56,998 nucleotides of DNA, taken from the NCBI GenBank assembly GCA_003551005.1, contig PULR01000056.1, positions 1 to 56,998 of the forward strand, in the 5' to 3' direction. The position numbers were made by a program, and so were the translations under genes. Below, in pieces: positions 43,399 to 51,921 of this stretch; position 1 is the stretch's first letter, and each line of letters begins with the position of its first letter. Below the pieces are notes generated by a model, which was not told where the DNA came from, did not search any database, and saw only the letters and a list, made by a program, of their open reading frames with translations. This DNA is from Mollicutes bacterium (GTDB lineage Bacteria > Bacillota_I > Bacilli_A > Izemoplasmatales > Izemoplasmataceae).

Positions 43399-44646
43399 TT
43401 ATCGCCTGCCTTCTATGAGCGCCTTCGTGCGCCGCATGTGATTCTTGACAATCATGATGCCCTCGTCGGTGCCCATGCCCGGTTTCGCCAGACACTGCTT
43501 CGCGTTACAGGCCATCGCGATCGAGGTGGTGACCTCGGCGCTGATGTTGGTTTCGTTGCAAGAACCGCCGCTGTAGGCGCCGACCCCTTTCCGCAGGCAA
43601 TAGCGGAGCGCCTCGATGGTGTTGTTGACGCCACCGAGGTCGGGGGTCTTGACCTGCACCATGTGCGCGGCGTCCTCATCGGCGAAGTATTTGACATCCT
43701 CAAGGGTGTTGCACCATTCATCGGCGACGATCTCCACGTGGCAATCGGGGTCGTCGTCGATCCGCTGTTTGAGAGCCTTCAGGGCATCCTTCGTCTCTTC
43801 TCTCGAACCTTTGTCGATCGGACCCTCGATGCGGAGGGAGAAGGGCGAAGCGGTCTGCGAAAGCTCCCGGAGGTAACGGTGGACCTTGTCGATGTCGTCG
43901 TCGAAGATCATGCCCACGGTCCCGTAGACATCGATGTGAAGGACGGGATGATAATCGGGAGAAGGGCGTTTCGTCAAGATGCGTTGCCGGAGCCATTTCA
44001 CATACGACTCCAGCAATTCGCCCCGGGGACCGAGTTTGTTCTTGACGCTATTGATCAACGCATGCGGAAGCACGTCGACTTGCTTCATGATCATCTTGTC
44101 TACGTTGTTGTAGCGGTCATCACCGGTCTGGGCGAACAGGGGAATGAGGTGATATTCATCGCCCTTGATGTCGTATTCCCGGCGCACGACTTCGCTCATG
44201 GTGATTCCGTTCGCCTTCGCGGTGGCTTCGAGAAGCGCCTGGGTGATGCCATACCGCAGAGCGGTATGGATGGTTCTCCCTTCGACTGTGAACGAATCAA
44301 AATATTCCGCGTTCTCCCGGAACCGCCTGACATCGAGTCCAAGCAGTGCCGGGGTCAGGTGCCGCTCGAAGAACCGGGCGGCTTCCGCCGCGCTGAAAAG
44401 CGGGTCCCGTCCGGCCGCTCCGGAATACTGCACGGCGACGGCATCGCCATAGGCGATCATGTCGTTTTCAAGAATGAACATGATCGACAGTGTCTCGCCG
44501 GCCTGTCGGATGGCGTCGAACTTCTCTGTCACGGGCTTGCCGAGGTAGGTGAAATGATCCAGCTCCGCTCCTTGCTTGATTGCGGACTGATCGTCGTAGT
44601 AGAAACCGGTGTAGCCTTCGGAGAGAATGACGTTCTTGATTTTCAT
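43399..44646 (-). CDS. mal: Methylaspartate ammonia-lyase
   Basis: Eliminates ammonia from (2S,3S)-3-methylaspartate to give mesaconate. It has 415 residues of the enolase superfamily: [29 protein letters not shown] and [14 protein letters not shown] (metal ligands), [12 protein letters not shown], the catalytic Lys in [19 protein letters not shown], and [18 protein letters not shown]. It overlaps the glmE stop by ATGA, with AAAAGGAGC for initiation. Confidence 0.97.
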   Translation of the reverse strand: MKIKNVILSEGYTGFYYDDQSAIKQGAELDHFTYLGKPVTEKFDAIRQAGETLSIMFILENDMIAYGDAVAVQYSGAAGRDPLFSAAEAARFFERHLTPALLGLDVRRFRENAEYFDSFTVEGRTIHTALRYGITQALLEATAKANGITMSEVVRREYDIKGDEYHLIPLFAQTGDDRYNNVDKMIMKQVDVLPHALINSVKNKLGPRGELLESYVKWLRQRILTKRPSPDYHPVLHIDVYGTVGMIFDDDIDKVHRYLRELSQTASPFSLRIEGPIDKGSREETKDALKALKQRIDDDPDCHVEIVADEWCNTLEDVKYFADEDAAHMVQVKTPDLGGVNNTIEALRYCLRKGVGAYSGGSCNETNISAEVTTSIAMACNAKQCLAKPGMGTDEGIMIVKNHMRRTKALIEGRR

Positions 44647-46130
44647 GGTGTTGGATGCTCCTTTTTATTCTGTGTCGCGATCGAAGCGCCGACCAGACGG
44701 CCCCGGGAGACGGCATAGATGTCGTCAATGGTCATCTGGAAATCCACTTGACGGCTTTCCTGGTCCGCCCGGTTCTCAAGCGCGTCTCGATGATAGGTCT
44801 TGATTTCGTCATTGAAAGGCAGATTGCCGAATTCGAGGATGCGGATGTTCCCCTTGGCGTCCCGTGCCGGCAGAACCTTGCCGGCGTTGATCTGGCTCGG
44901 CGCGAAGGGGACATCGAGAACGCCGGCCTTGAACGCCTTGACAGTCCCCTCGGCAAGGTCGCCCTTGCCGATATTCAAGGTCGCATAAAGCAGGGCGTTG
45001 ACTTCCTGCTTGATCAGGTTCTTCTCCGCCTCGAGAGCGTTCGAGGGCGGCTGGCGCTGTTCTCTGAGCAGCCCCGTCACCATCTTCGAGGCCCTGAGTC
45101 CTTCGGCATTCGCTTCTTTGGTGGGGATGCCCTCCGATTCATGGGGCGACTTGGTGATCATCTTCGTCGCTCCTCCAAGGGACGCGACGGCTGAGGCGAG
45201 AGAAATAATCCCCATCGCCTTGGATTCATCCTTGGGGAAACCGCCCATCCACTGATGGAAAACCGTTGTCACGTGAACGTCTTCGTATCCGAAGAGCTTA
45301 AGGTAGTAGGTGGTCAAAGATTCGAGGGTTTCGAGGGCGGCGACGTCCTGCACGATGTTGCCGCACTGCCCATAGCCGACAGTGATGCTCTTGACACCCT
45401 GTTCGGCCGCCAGCAAGGCTTCAATGATGGCCACCGTATGCGTGATGCTCGGCGGCACGAGCGTTCCCGTCAGAGGTCCGAAGGGTTCGCGATTGATGAT
45501 GACGCCGGCCTCCGCGTATAGACCCACCAGACGGTCGATGTATTGCCAGTAGCGGAGGGTGTCCTCCAAAGAGATGCTTTTGGCGTAGGGGATGTTGTAG
45601 GAAATCCCGCCGCCCTCGTTCGAGGTCCAGCCGCCGGCGTGGATGATCTCCGAAAGCAGCCTGGCGTCCGGGGTGCCGTGCCTGGCCTGAACTGGCCGGC
45701 TGACGGCCTGCAAGACCTCATAACAGGCTTCCGCTCCGTGATTGACGGCGGGAAAACCGTTGAGCAGCGACCGCTTCTGCTTCTTCGATTGCTTGATTGC
45801 ATCGGCGGCGAGCGAATAACGATTCTGCCGTGTATAGGAATCGATTGTCGAAGGCAGAAGGTCGGCCTCGCCATGGTCGGCAAGAAACCGAAGCAGCTCG
45901 ATGTGCTGATCAATCAGCGCGACGCCGGCGCGAGGCTGCGTCAGCGTCACGCCTTCTTCCTTCGCCCGCTTCAGAACACTGGCGAAATCCTTCTCTTCAG
46001 GAATCGATTTCAAGCGTTCAATGGCGTTTTCAATCTTGAGTGCCTTTGCAGAGCCGGTTTCCCACTGCGCGAGCACTTTTTCGCGTGTCTTGTGGAACTT
46101 TTCTTCGGAAAGCTTCTTGTTCTTGATCAT
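44643..46130 (-). CDS. glmE: Glutamate mutase epsilon (E) subunit
   Basis: Catalytic barrel subunit of adenosylcobalamin-dependent glutamate mutase, converting L-glutamate to 3-methylaspartate. It has 495 residues (family about 485): [60 protein letters not shown] and [20 protein letters not shown] are diagnostic. RBS TAGGAGATTCGAC before the ATG. It is the partner of GlmS; reactivation is by GlmL. Confidence 0.97.
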   Translation of the reverse strand: MIKNKKLSEEKFHKTREKVLAQWETGSAKALKIENAIERLKSIPEEKDFASVLKRAKEEGVTLTQPRAGVALIDQHIELLRFLADHGEADLLPSTIDSYTRQNRYSLAADAIKQSKKQKRSLLNGFPAVNHGAEACYEVLQAVSRPVQARHGTPDARLLSEIIHAGGWTSNEGGGISYNIPYAKSISLEDTLRYWQYIDRLVGLYAEAGVIINREPFGPLTGTLVPPSITHTVAIIEALLAAEQGVKSITVGYGQCGNIVQDVAALETLESLTTYYLKLFGYEDVHVTTVFHQWMGGFPKDESKAMGIISLASAVASLGGATKMITKSPHESEGIPTKEANAEGLRASKMVTGLLREQRQPPSNALEAEKNLIKQEVNALLYATLNIGKGDLAEGTVKAFKAGVLDVPFAPSQINAGKVLPARDAKGNIRILEFGNLPFNDEIKTYHRDALENRADQESRQVDFQMTIDDIYAVSRGRLVGASIATQNKKEHPTP

Positions 46131-46140
46131 GTCGAATCTC

Positions 46141-47535
46141 CTATACCAAGTGACGTTTCATCAACTTGAGGGCGAGGCGGGGGTGTTTCTGCGCCAGCAG
46201 CCCCATCGCGTGCATGATGTATTGCTCATCGATCAGGAAGTCGCAGTCGGTCGGGCGCAGCTCGAGTTTCTTCGAACTTTTATGTTCAACTTCGTGAAGG
46301 ATTCCTTTGGGATCTTCCGCGTTGATCAGGATTCCTCCGGTCCCGATGACATATTGAATGTCGGTGAGGTCCTTGCCGGTCTGGTAATACATATTGCCAA
46401 GCGGCGTGTAGACGACCTCGACTTGTCCCACGTGGCGGCTCATCGAATAATCCGTGCAGATTCGGGCGAGTGCGTGGTCGAATTCACGCTCCTCATCAGT
46501 ATCCGGCAGATAACCGATCTCCTCGTGCCGCTTCTTCACGGATTTCTCGATGTAGTCCTCATCGGCCTCCTGTTCGCCATTCTCGTAATACTGACGGAAC
46601 TCATATGGCGAAACGAGACTAAGCAGGGCGTTGGCACTGTGACGGACGCCGAGGTCTCCTTCGACCGTGCGTTTCGCAAATGGTTCCTGAAGCCCCTTGA
46701 GGATAACTTCGGCCCGCTTGGGGACCCCTTCGCCGATAGTGTGGACATCCGTAGTCGCTCCGCCGATGTCGAGCACGACGAGGTCTCCGTATCCTTCCAT
46801 CTCCTCATATCCCTTGGAAAGCAGTTCGGCGGCTTGGAGGACCGCCTCCGGCGTGGGCATGATAAATTCGCCGATCTTCTCTTCGGCCTGCTTGATGCCC
46901 TTGCCTTCGATAATCTTGGTGATGAAAATCTGACGGATGACATCCTTCGCCGGTTCAACGTGGAGCTTTTGCAGTTTCGGCATCACATTGTCGACAATGT
47001 AATGCTCGATATCGGTCTTTTGAAAAATCTGTGCCACTTCATCGGCGGCGTCCTTGTTACCCGCAACAATGATCGGCACGTCGAGGCCGGCTTCGGCGAG
47101 CTGCTTCGCATTGTGCAGGATACATTCCTTGTTGCCGCCGTCCGTGCCTCCCGCTAGGAGGATGATGTCGATGTCCGCTTGCTTGAGCGTCTTGATTTCT
47201 TTCTTGCCGAGATGATGGCTGAAGACATGCTCCACGAGCGCACCAGCTCCGAGACATGCCCGCTTGGCCGCTTCGGCGGTCAATTCCTCGACCAGTCCGA
47301 TCGCCGCCATCTTCAAACCGCCGGCTGCCGAGGAGCAGGCGGAGACGGCATCGATCTCACCCATCTCCGGATGGGCTTTACGGAGTTTCTCCAAAGCGAC
47401 CTGGAACCCTTCGTTCACGTCGGTGCGGATTGTCGTCATCGCCCGGGAAGTCCCGATTAGTTTCTCCGCTTCGAGATCGACAGCCGTCAGCTTCGTATAG
47501 GTGGATCCGAAATCGACCAGCAATTGGACGCTCAC
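46141..47535 (-). CDS. glmL: Glutamate mutase-associated protein L (MutL/GlmL, reactivase-like)
   Basis: An actin/Hsp70-fold ATPase encoded beside glutamate mutases, thought to help reactivate the cobalamin enzyme. It has 464 residues: [20 protein letters not shown] (phosphate 1 motif), [40 protein letters not shown], and [18 protein letters not shown] (phosphate 2). GTG start overlapping the glmS stop. Confidence 0.95.
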   Translation of the reverse strand: MSVQLLVDFGSTYTKLTAVDLEAEKLIGTSRAMTTIRTDVNEGFQVALEKLRKAHPEMGEIDAVSACSSAAGGLKMAAIGLVEELTAEAAKRACLGAGALVEHVFSHHLGKKEIKTLKQADIDIILLAGGTDGGNKECILHNAKQLAEAGLDVPIIVAGNKDAADEVAQIFQKTDIEHYIVDNVMPKLQKLHVEPAKDVIRQIFITKIIEGKGIKQAEEKIGEFIMPTPEAVLQAAELLSKGYEEMEGYGDLVVLDIGGATTDVHTIGEGVPKRAEVILKGLQEPFAKRTVEGDLGVRHSANALLSLVSPYEFRQYYENGEQEADEDYIEKSVKKRHEEIGYLPDTDEEREFDHALARICTDYSMSRHVGQVEVVYTPLGNMYYQTGKDLTDIQYVIGTGGILINAEDPKGILHEVEHKSSKKLELRPTDCDFLIDEQYIMHAMGLLAQKHPRLALKLMKRHLV

Positions 47536-47936
47536 TTGGACAGATCCCCCTTCAAATCTTCCGCTGCCTGTTCGATATCGGCACCCGGAGGATAGACACG
47601 GTCGAACCCCATTTTCTTGAAACGCTGTTCCACTTCCTTGAAATCCTGCTTACCGACGACGATGTTCCCACCGACATAGAGCTTGACGTGCGACAGGCCG
47701 GCCTCGACACAGTTCTCCTTGAAATACTTGCAATCCATTTCGCCGTGGCCGTAAAGAGAGGACACCAGAATGGCCTCTGCATCCGTCTCGATGGCCGCGT
47801 TGATAAAGTCCTCCTGGGAACTGAGGACGCCGATGTTGACGACGTCGAAACCTTTCTCCGTCAAAACGTGTTCAATGATTTTGTTACCGACGGCATGGAC
47901 GTCGGCTCCGATGACGCCAATGACTACCGTGTGCAT
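47532..47936 (-). CDS. glmS: Glutamate mutase sigma (S) subunit, cobalamin-binding
   Basis: A small cobalamin-binding Rossmann protein of 134 residues. The B12 motif D-x-H-x-x-G is present as GADVHAVGN (Asp12, His14, Gly17), and [14 protein letters not shown] matches the lower axial region. The gene overlaps the upstream 58-aa ORF by 13 bases. Not related to the glucosamine-6-phosphate synthase that shares the name glmS. Confidence 0.96.
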   Translation of the reverse strand: MHTVVIGVIGADVHAVGNKIIEHVLTEKGFDVVNIGVLSSQEDFINAAIETDAEAILVSSLYGHGEMDCKYFKENCVEAGLSHVKLYVGGNIVVGKQDFKEVEQRFKKMGFDRVYPPGADIEQAAEDLKGDLSK

Positions 47937-48100
47937 ACAAACCAGTCCTTGTGTTCATTAGAAGCCACAAGAAAAAGGATAATTTCACTGCGTAAATCAT
48001 CCTTCTCCAGCGTCTTTGAAGTATAGCGAAAAGCGGCGGTTCCACAGACACAGACCTCCAGATGATTAGCATCCGAAACAATGCCGGGAACTTTTTCCAT
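47924..48100 (-). CDS. Putative 58-aa protein at the head of the glutamate mutase operon
   Basis: An ORF opening [20 protein letters not shown] and ending DWFVCTR. It starts at an ATG seven bases behind GAAAGGCGG and overlaps the glmS start in a different frame, so it may couple translation to glmS. It contains three Cys (VCVC and VC) and is otherwise unrecognised. It could be a real small protein or a leader peptide. The alternative longer ORF in another frame here has no RBS and looks spurious. Confidence 0.5.
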   Translation of the reverse strand: MEKVPGIVSDANHLEVCVCGTAAFRYTSKTLEKDDLRSEIILFLVASNEHKDWFVCTR

Positions 48101-48131
48101 CCGTTTACCGCCTTTCGAAACGCGCTGGTGT

Positions 48132-48145
48132 TGTAAACGCTTTCT
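48132..48145 (+). promoter_or_regulatory. CcpA cre box at the glutamate-fermentation operon promoter
   Basis: TGTAAACGCTTTCT matches TGNAANCGNWNNCA with a single mismatch at the end; read on the minus strand, TAGAAAGCGTTTACA misses the strict cre consensus at one position. It lies just downstream of the -10, about +3 to +16, which would block transcription. Confidence 0.6.
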
Positions 48146-48154
48146 ACATTACTT

Positions 48155-48182
48155 ATTATACGCTTATTGGGCGAATTTTCAA
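48155..48182 (-). promoter_or_regulatory. Promoter of the glutamate-fermentation operon
   Basis: Minus-strand TTGAAA (48182-48177), 16-bp spacer, TATAAT (48160-48155). It drives the 58-aa ORF, glmS and probably all genes down to 36880. No cobalamin riboswitch is apparent in the short leader. Confidence 0.75.
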
Positions 48183-48236
48183 GCCCTTCAGAGGTATTTG
48201 TAACAAGAAACGGTTTGTATGTCAACCGCTTCCGGA

Positions 48237-48265
48237 AAATAAAAAAAGAGCGTCCTGGACGCTCT
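48237..48265 (-). terminator. Terminator of the pgpA/pseudo-HD-GYP/LemA-like unit
   Basis: Minus-strand stem AGAGCGTC / GACGCTCT with a three-base loop (48265-48247), followed by TTTTTTTATTTT (running to 48237 and just beyond), just after the LemA-like stop. Confidence 0.92.
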
Positions 48266-48269
48266 TCAT

Positions 48270-48755
48270 TCAGCCGAAATAAGTCTTTTCCTCGAAACCG
48301 ATGCGACCGGCGATCAGCCGCATTGGAAACGCGCGGATGAAATGATTGTACTGCAGGATCTTCGAGTTATACTTCAACCGAAGGGTCTGCAAGGTCTCGA
48401 AGCGACGCTTGAGCTCCGGCGCCGCCTCCTCATCGCTTTCCTCAAGCGAGACATAGAGAGTCTTCAAGGCCTTGAAGACAGCCTGACGCTCCTCTAGGGA
48501 AAGCGTGCGGAAACTGCTTTTCGTGACTCGGTCGATGCGGTTGAGATAGTCGTAATCGTCGTAGTGACTGAAAAGCGACGCATTCTTAGCATACGCGGAA
48601 GCGGTCTCGAATAGCGCCTTGTGAAAATTCAGCTCGAGGCGGGCCACCTCGGACCACAGCTTCAGCATCCGGTTGCGTCTGTTCAAAAGCAACACCAGAC
48701 CGGCGATGAGAAGCAGCACGATAACCAGTATGTCTATCCACGGTTCATACAGCAC
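48270..48755 (-). CDS. Small LemA-like membrane protein
   Basis: 161 residues: an N-terminal helix (ILVIVLLLIAGLVLLL), a helical domain, and a C-terminus LKYNSKILQYNHFIRAFPMR-LIAGRIGFEEKTYFG that carries the LemA pattern (YN..I..YN..I..FP..L.A...GF). It is a little shorter than typical LemA (about 185). GTG start eight bases behind AGGAGG, 12 bases after the HD-GYP-like stop. The function of LemA proteins is unclear; co-transcription with a membrane signalling-like protein is the main clue. Confidence 0.78.
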   Translation of the reverse strand: MLYEPWIDILVIVLLLIAGLVLLLNRRNRMLKLWSEVARLELNFHKALFETASAYAKNASLFSHYDDYDYLNRIDRVTKSSFRTLSLEERQAVFKALKTLYVSLEESDEEAAPELKRRFETLQTLRLKYNSKILQYNHFIRAFPMRLIAGRIGFEEKTYFG

Positions 48756-48767
48756 AACGGAACCTCC

Positions 48768-50318
48768 TCATGCCAGCTTCTGCTGCTGTCGTTGATAATA
48801 GTTTTCGAATTCCCGGTTATATTTGATGAAGCGATCCAGAATGTAGGGTTCGAAATAGTCCTTGAACTCCAGCTCGAGCAGCTCCACGGCCCGTTTGTGA
48901 GTGAGGGCGGTCTTGTAGTTGCGGGGCTGCCGGAGAATCTCGTAAATCTCCGCAAGCAGTATGATCTGGCCCTCCTGCGTCCGCTGAATCCGTTTCATGC
49001 GCTCCGTGAAGGCCTTGTCCGCCGTCTTCTCGAAATGAGCGCGGACAATGTCCTCGCTTTTTTGATTGAGCTGCAGGCGCTTGATGATGACGCTGCCGAG
49101 GATGGTCTTGTCGCGGATGACCTGGTAGTCCTTTTCATCAAGGACTTCCTTATCCTCGTATTCGACAATCGAGAGGTCGTCGATGCGGTCGATGTGAATC
49201 TTCGAATAATCGTAAATCTCGCTGCAGACGCTCGGACTGAGGCCGAGCACGTTTCCTAGGCGGCTCGCCAGCTCGGCGACCCGCTTGGCAGCGTGACGTC
49301 CCTCCGCATGCGAGCGCGGTCCGAAAACGCCGATGACATCGAAGACATCACCGACAACAGCCTTGAAGTCCGATTCCATGTCGCGACGCTTGAGCAGCTC
49401 CTCCTTGCGCTTGTTGTTCATCATCTCACCGATCGCGACCGAGGAATACAGCGCAATGTGGAAGATGACAAGCACGAGGGTCCGTAGAAGGATGTCGATG
49501 GTGACAGAGGGATTCTCGATAATCAGATAGTCGAAAAGCGTCTGGATGGAGTCTGCATAATTGTATAGCGGGTACATGATGGTGACGTGGACGATCGTCA
49601 TCAGCACCAGGACCCATTTGAACAGAATTCTCAGCAGCGTCGCGTTTTGATAGAGCGCGATGACGATGAGGGCGAAGTAGACCAGTCCGTATCCCGCAAG
49701 CGTGATCGACAGCCCGCCTTCGGTCCCAGGGGCCACGCCGACACGCAGCTTGATGTAGACACCAATCGAGGCCAGCAGGATATAGACGCTGGCGATGTAC
49801 ATCGCCATCTGCTGCTTGAGGAGGGTCCGGGGCCGTTCGCGGATAATCCGTTTCAAGGTGGTGTTGATGGCGAACATCAACACCCCGAACCCGAAGATGA
49901 CGATGTAGTTGGGATCCTGTGAACCCAGAAGGGTGAAGATCAGGAAAACGGCGTTGGTCACGATGAGGATGTTCTTGATGACGCGGTTGCGTCGATACAG
50001 GACGCTTTTCTCATCTAGGATGTCGACGCCTGACTCGAAGTGGAACTTGTCCCGGGCGCGCTTCACTATCCGTTTATAGATGATGCGCAGGCGTTTTTTG
50101 AGGATTGAAGGCTTGCTTCGCTTCTTTGGCTTGTCCGTGCTGGAGTAGCTCTTGATCCGTTCAACGACACTCTTGAAAAAGAGGGCGATCCTATCGATCC
50201 GGGTCGTCCGGTTCGGGTCCTCCTCCTTTTTCAGCGTCTCGACATATTCCTTCAGTTCGTCGGGGTCGCTATCAGCCTTCTTGAAGAAATCTTCGAGATC
50301 CCGTTCCTTCTTGGCCAT
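48768..50318 (-). CDS. Membrane-anchored degenerate HD-GYP domain protein
   Basis: 516 residues. A basic cytoplasmic N-terminus (1-110), about six membrane helices (115-295), then a cytoplasmic domain (about 320-500) with the order of an HD-GYP phosphodiesterase: AEGRHAAKRVAELASRLGNV, IYDYSKIHID where LHDIGKI is usual (HD changed to YD), AHFEKTADKAF where HHERxDGxGYP is usual (first His and GYP lost), LLAEIYEILRQPRNYKTALT for IADxYDALTxxRxYrxAlx, and YFEPYILDRFI. Several metal ligands are therefore missing. It probably cannot hydrolyse cyclic-di-GMP and may act as a sensor or scaffold. ATG 50318 after CTAGGAAGTGATCGC, 11 bases beyond pgpA. Confidence 0.8.
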   Translation of the reverse strand: MAKKERDLEDFFKKADSDPDELKEYVETLKKEEDPNRTTRIDRIALFFKSVVERIKSYSSTDKPKKRSKPSILKKRLRIIYKRIVKRARDKFHFESGVDILDEKSVLYRRNRVIKNILIVTNAVFLIFTLLGSQDPNYIVIFGFGVLMFAINTTLKRIIRERPRTLLKQQMAMYIASVYILLASIGVYIKLRVGVAPGTEGGLSITLAGYGLVYFALIVIALYQNATLLRILFKWVLVLMTIVHVTIMYPLYNYADSIQTLFDYLIIENPSVTIDILLRTLVLVIFHIALYSSVAIGEMMNNKRKEELLKRRDMESDFKAVVGDVFDVIGVFGPRSHAEGRHAAKRVAELASRLGNVLGLSPSVCSEIYDYSKIHIDRIDDLSIVEYEDKEVLDEKDYQVIRDKTILGSVIIKRLQLNQKSEDIVRAHFEKTADKAFTERMKRIQRTQEGQIILLAEIYEILRQPRNYKTALTHKRAVELLELEFKDYFEPYILDRFIKYNREFENYYQRQQQKLA

Positions 50319-50329
50319 GCGATCACTTC

Positions 50330-50893
50330 CTAGAGGTCGAAATCGAGCTGGATCTCCTTATAGCGCGGGTCCTTGCGAGCCTCTTTTTCATTTGCGATCT
50401 GCGCTACACGGGTCGATGAGGCGGCGGCGATGGCGCCGACGATGTCATCGAGAAACGTGTGGCAGACAGTCTCGTCTTCTTTTCCCTGGGTGTTCAGCTT
50501 CTCGATAATGAGCGGCTTGTTCACATCAATGTCTCCGAAATTGGTCTTGCCGATGGTTCCGAACAGTCCGGCCAGTTCAAGCCCGAACAGTTCGTCGATA
50601 CCGAACAGGCCGAGGTCATTGTGCAAAATTTCCCTCAATGGTTCGCGAATCCGATTCTCCTCGGTCAGCCGGTCAATCTCGGCGCCGAGCTGGAGAATGT
50701 GGAAGGTGTCACGCAGCGAGAGAATCTTCTCGACGGACTCCACACAATCCTGCCTGGATACGTCTCCGGCCCATTTGGATTGCTGCTGATAGGCGATCTC
50801 GGCGATGTCGTCGACGGACACCCCGCGCTCCTCCAGGGTCTCGACGTTCATTCGGAGCATTTCATTCCGGCTGAACAGGGAACGTTTGGACAT
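50330..50893 (-). CDS. pgpA: Phosphatidylglycerophosphatase A, YutG type
   Basis: A soluble-looking 187-residue PgpA-family protein like Bacillus YutG. Evidence: NVETLEERGVSVDDIAEIAY, IREPLREILHNDLGLFGIDE, ELAGLFGTIGKTNFGDIDVN, and the strongly conserved CHTFLDDIVGAIAAASSTRV. It would dephosphorylate phosphatidylglycerol phosphate during lipid synthesis. ATG 50893 is preceded by GAAGGAGACATTCAC. First gene of a three-gene unit. Confidence 0.92.
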   Translation of the reverse strand: MSKRSLFSRNEMLRMNVETLEERGVSVDDIAEIAYQQQSKWAGDVSRQDCVESVEKILSLRDTFHILQLGAEIDRLTEENRIREPLREILHNDLGLFGIDELFGLELAGLFGTIGKTNFGDIDVNKPLIIEKLNTQGKEDETVCHTFLDDIVGAIAAASSTRVAQIANEKEARKDPRYKEIQLDFDL

Positions 50894-50917
50894 GTGAATG
50901 TCTCCTTCTTCTTGGGT

Positions 50918-50939
50918 TGGGTTCGTTTTCAACATTATA
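50918..50939 (-). promoter_or_regulatory. Possible pgpA promoter with a weak cre-like box
   Basis: TATAAT on the minus strand (50939-50934) without a convincing -35. Immediately downstream TGAAAACGAACCCA (50931-50918) fits the loose cre pattern TGNAANCGNWNNCA. The loose pattern is expected by chance a few times in a window this size, so the box is weak evidence. Confidence 0.35.
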
Positions 50940-50974
50940 GCACTTTTATGGCGAAAAGAAAACGTCCGGGAGCC

Positions 50975-51901
50975 TCAAGCATTCTCACAGCGTCCGCCCA
51001 TGATGAAAAGCTCCCGACCTCGGCCGTTCATGAAATCCTTGGTATCCATCGGCCGCTTGGCGGGAGGCTGCACACGCAGCAGCTCCAAAGCACCCTCGGC
51101 GGTGGCGATCGCCACCCTGCCCTTGCCAGGATGGAGAATCGTTCCGGGGTCGGCTTCCCGATCAAGGGTCTTAGCGTCCAGAACCTTGATCCGTTCACCC
51201 CCGACAACGAGGAACGCTCCAGGGTCGGGATTGAAGGCGCGGACCTTGCGCTCGAGTTCCAGCGCCGTGCGGTTGAAATCCAGCGCACCTTCCTGCTTCT
51301 TGACTTTCGGCGCATACGTGGCCTGTGAATCATCCTGCGGGGTAGGCTCGAGCGTGCCCTTGTGGATATCGTGCAAGTGTGCCCGTAACAATCGACAACC
51401 CGCTTCGATGAGCTTCTCGGTGAGCGTCCCCTTCGTCTCCCGGCTGTCGATGGGGACGACTTTCGAAGCATAGACCGGTCCGGCATCCATTTTCTCTGTC
51501 ATGGCCATCAGACTCACGCCGGTCTGTTCATGACCCGCCTCGATGGCGCGTGTGATCGGCGCCGCTCCTCTTAATGAAGGCAGCAGGCTGGCGTGTACGT
51601 TCAGCGCCAACGGCACCTTCTTTAGAATGGAAGCCGGCAGGATGTCCCCGTATGCAACAGTGAGCAGCACGTCCGGTTCCAACGCTTCAATGGTGCGGGC
51701 TAGTTCGGCGGAGCTGTTCGGCTGCAGGCAATCGATGTCGAGGCGTTCGGATTCCTGCTTGAGCGGCGGAGCCTGGCGTCTGCGGCCTCTGCCCCGACGC
51801 TTGTCGGGACGGGTGACGACAAGCTTCACATCGCCGAGCTCAAGCGCTGCGGACAAGAATGGAACACTGAACTGCGAGGTGCCCATGAAGATGATGTCCA
51901 T
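50975..51901 (-). CDS. fmt: Methionyl-tRNA formyltransferase
   Basis: Formylates initiator Met-tRNA using 10-formyl-tetrahydrofolate. It has 308 residues: IIFMGTSQFSVPFLSAAL, the catalytic VHASLLPSLRGAAPITRAIE (Asn-His pair) and MTEKMDAGPVYASK (Asp), plus a C-terminal OB-like domain. ATG 51901 behind AAAGGAGTGACCATT, 20 bases after the priA stop. Usually next to def and priA in Bacillota; def is not seen here. Confidence 0.96.
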   Translation of the reverse strand: MDIIFMGTSQFSVPFLSAALELGDVKLVVTRPDKRRGRGRRRQAPPLKQESERLDIDCLQPNSSAELARTIEALEPDVLLTVAYGDILPASILKKVPLALNVHASLLPSLRGAAPITRAIEAGHEQTGVSLMAMTEKMDAGPVYASKVVPIDSRETKGTLTEKLIEAGCRLLRAHLHDIHKGTLEPTPQDDSQATYAPKVKKQEGALDFNRTALELERKVRAFNPDPGAFLVVGGERIKVLDAKTLDREADPGTILHPGKGRVAIATAEGALELLRVQPPAKRPMDTKDFMNGRGRELFIMGGRCENA

Positions 51902-51921
51902 AATGGTCACTCCTTTGTCGC

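Noticed and set aside
47937-48154. A cobalamin riboswitch before glutamate mutase
   Set aside because: The leader is only about 50 nt before the first ORF and lacks a B12-box-like sequence, so there is no room for one.
47884-48225. A 113-codon minus-strand open frame covering the glm promoter
   Set aside because: It includes the -10 region and cre box and has no RBS. The 58-aa frame with an RBS is the better candidate.
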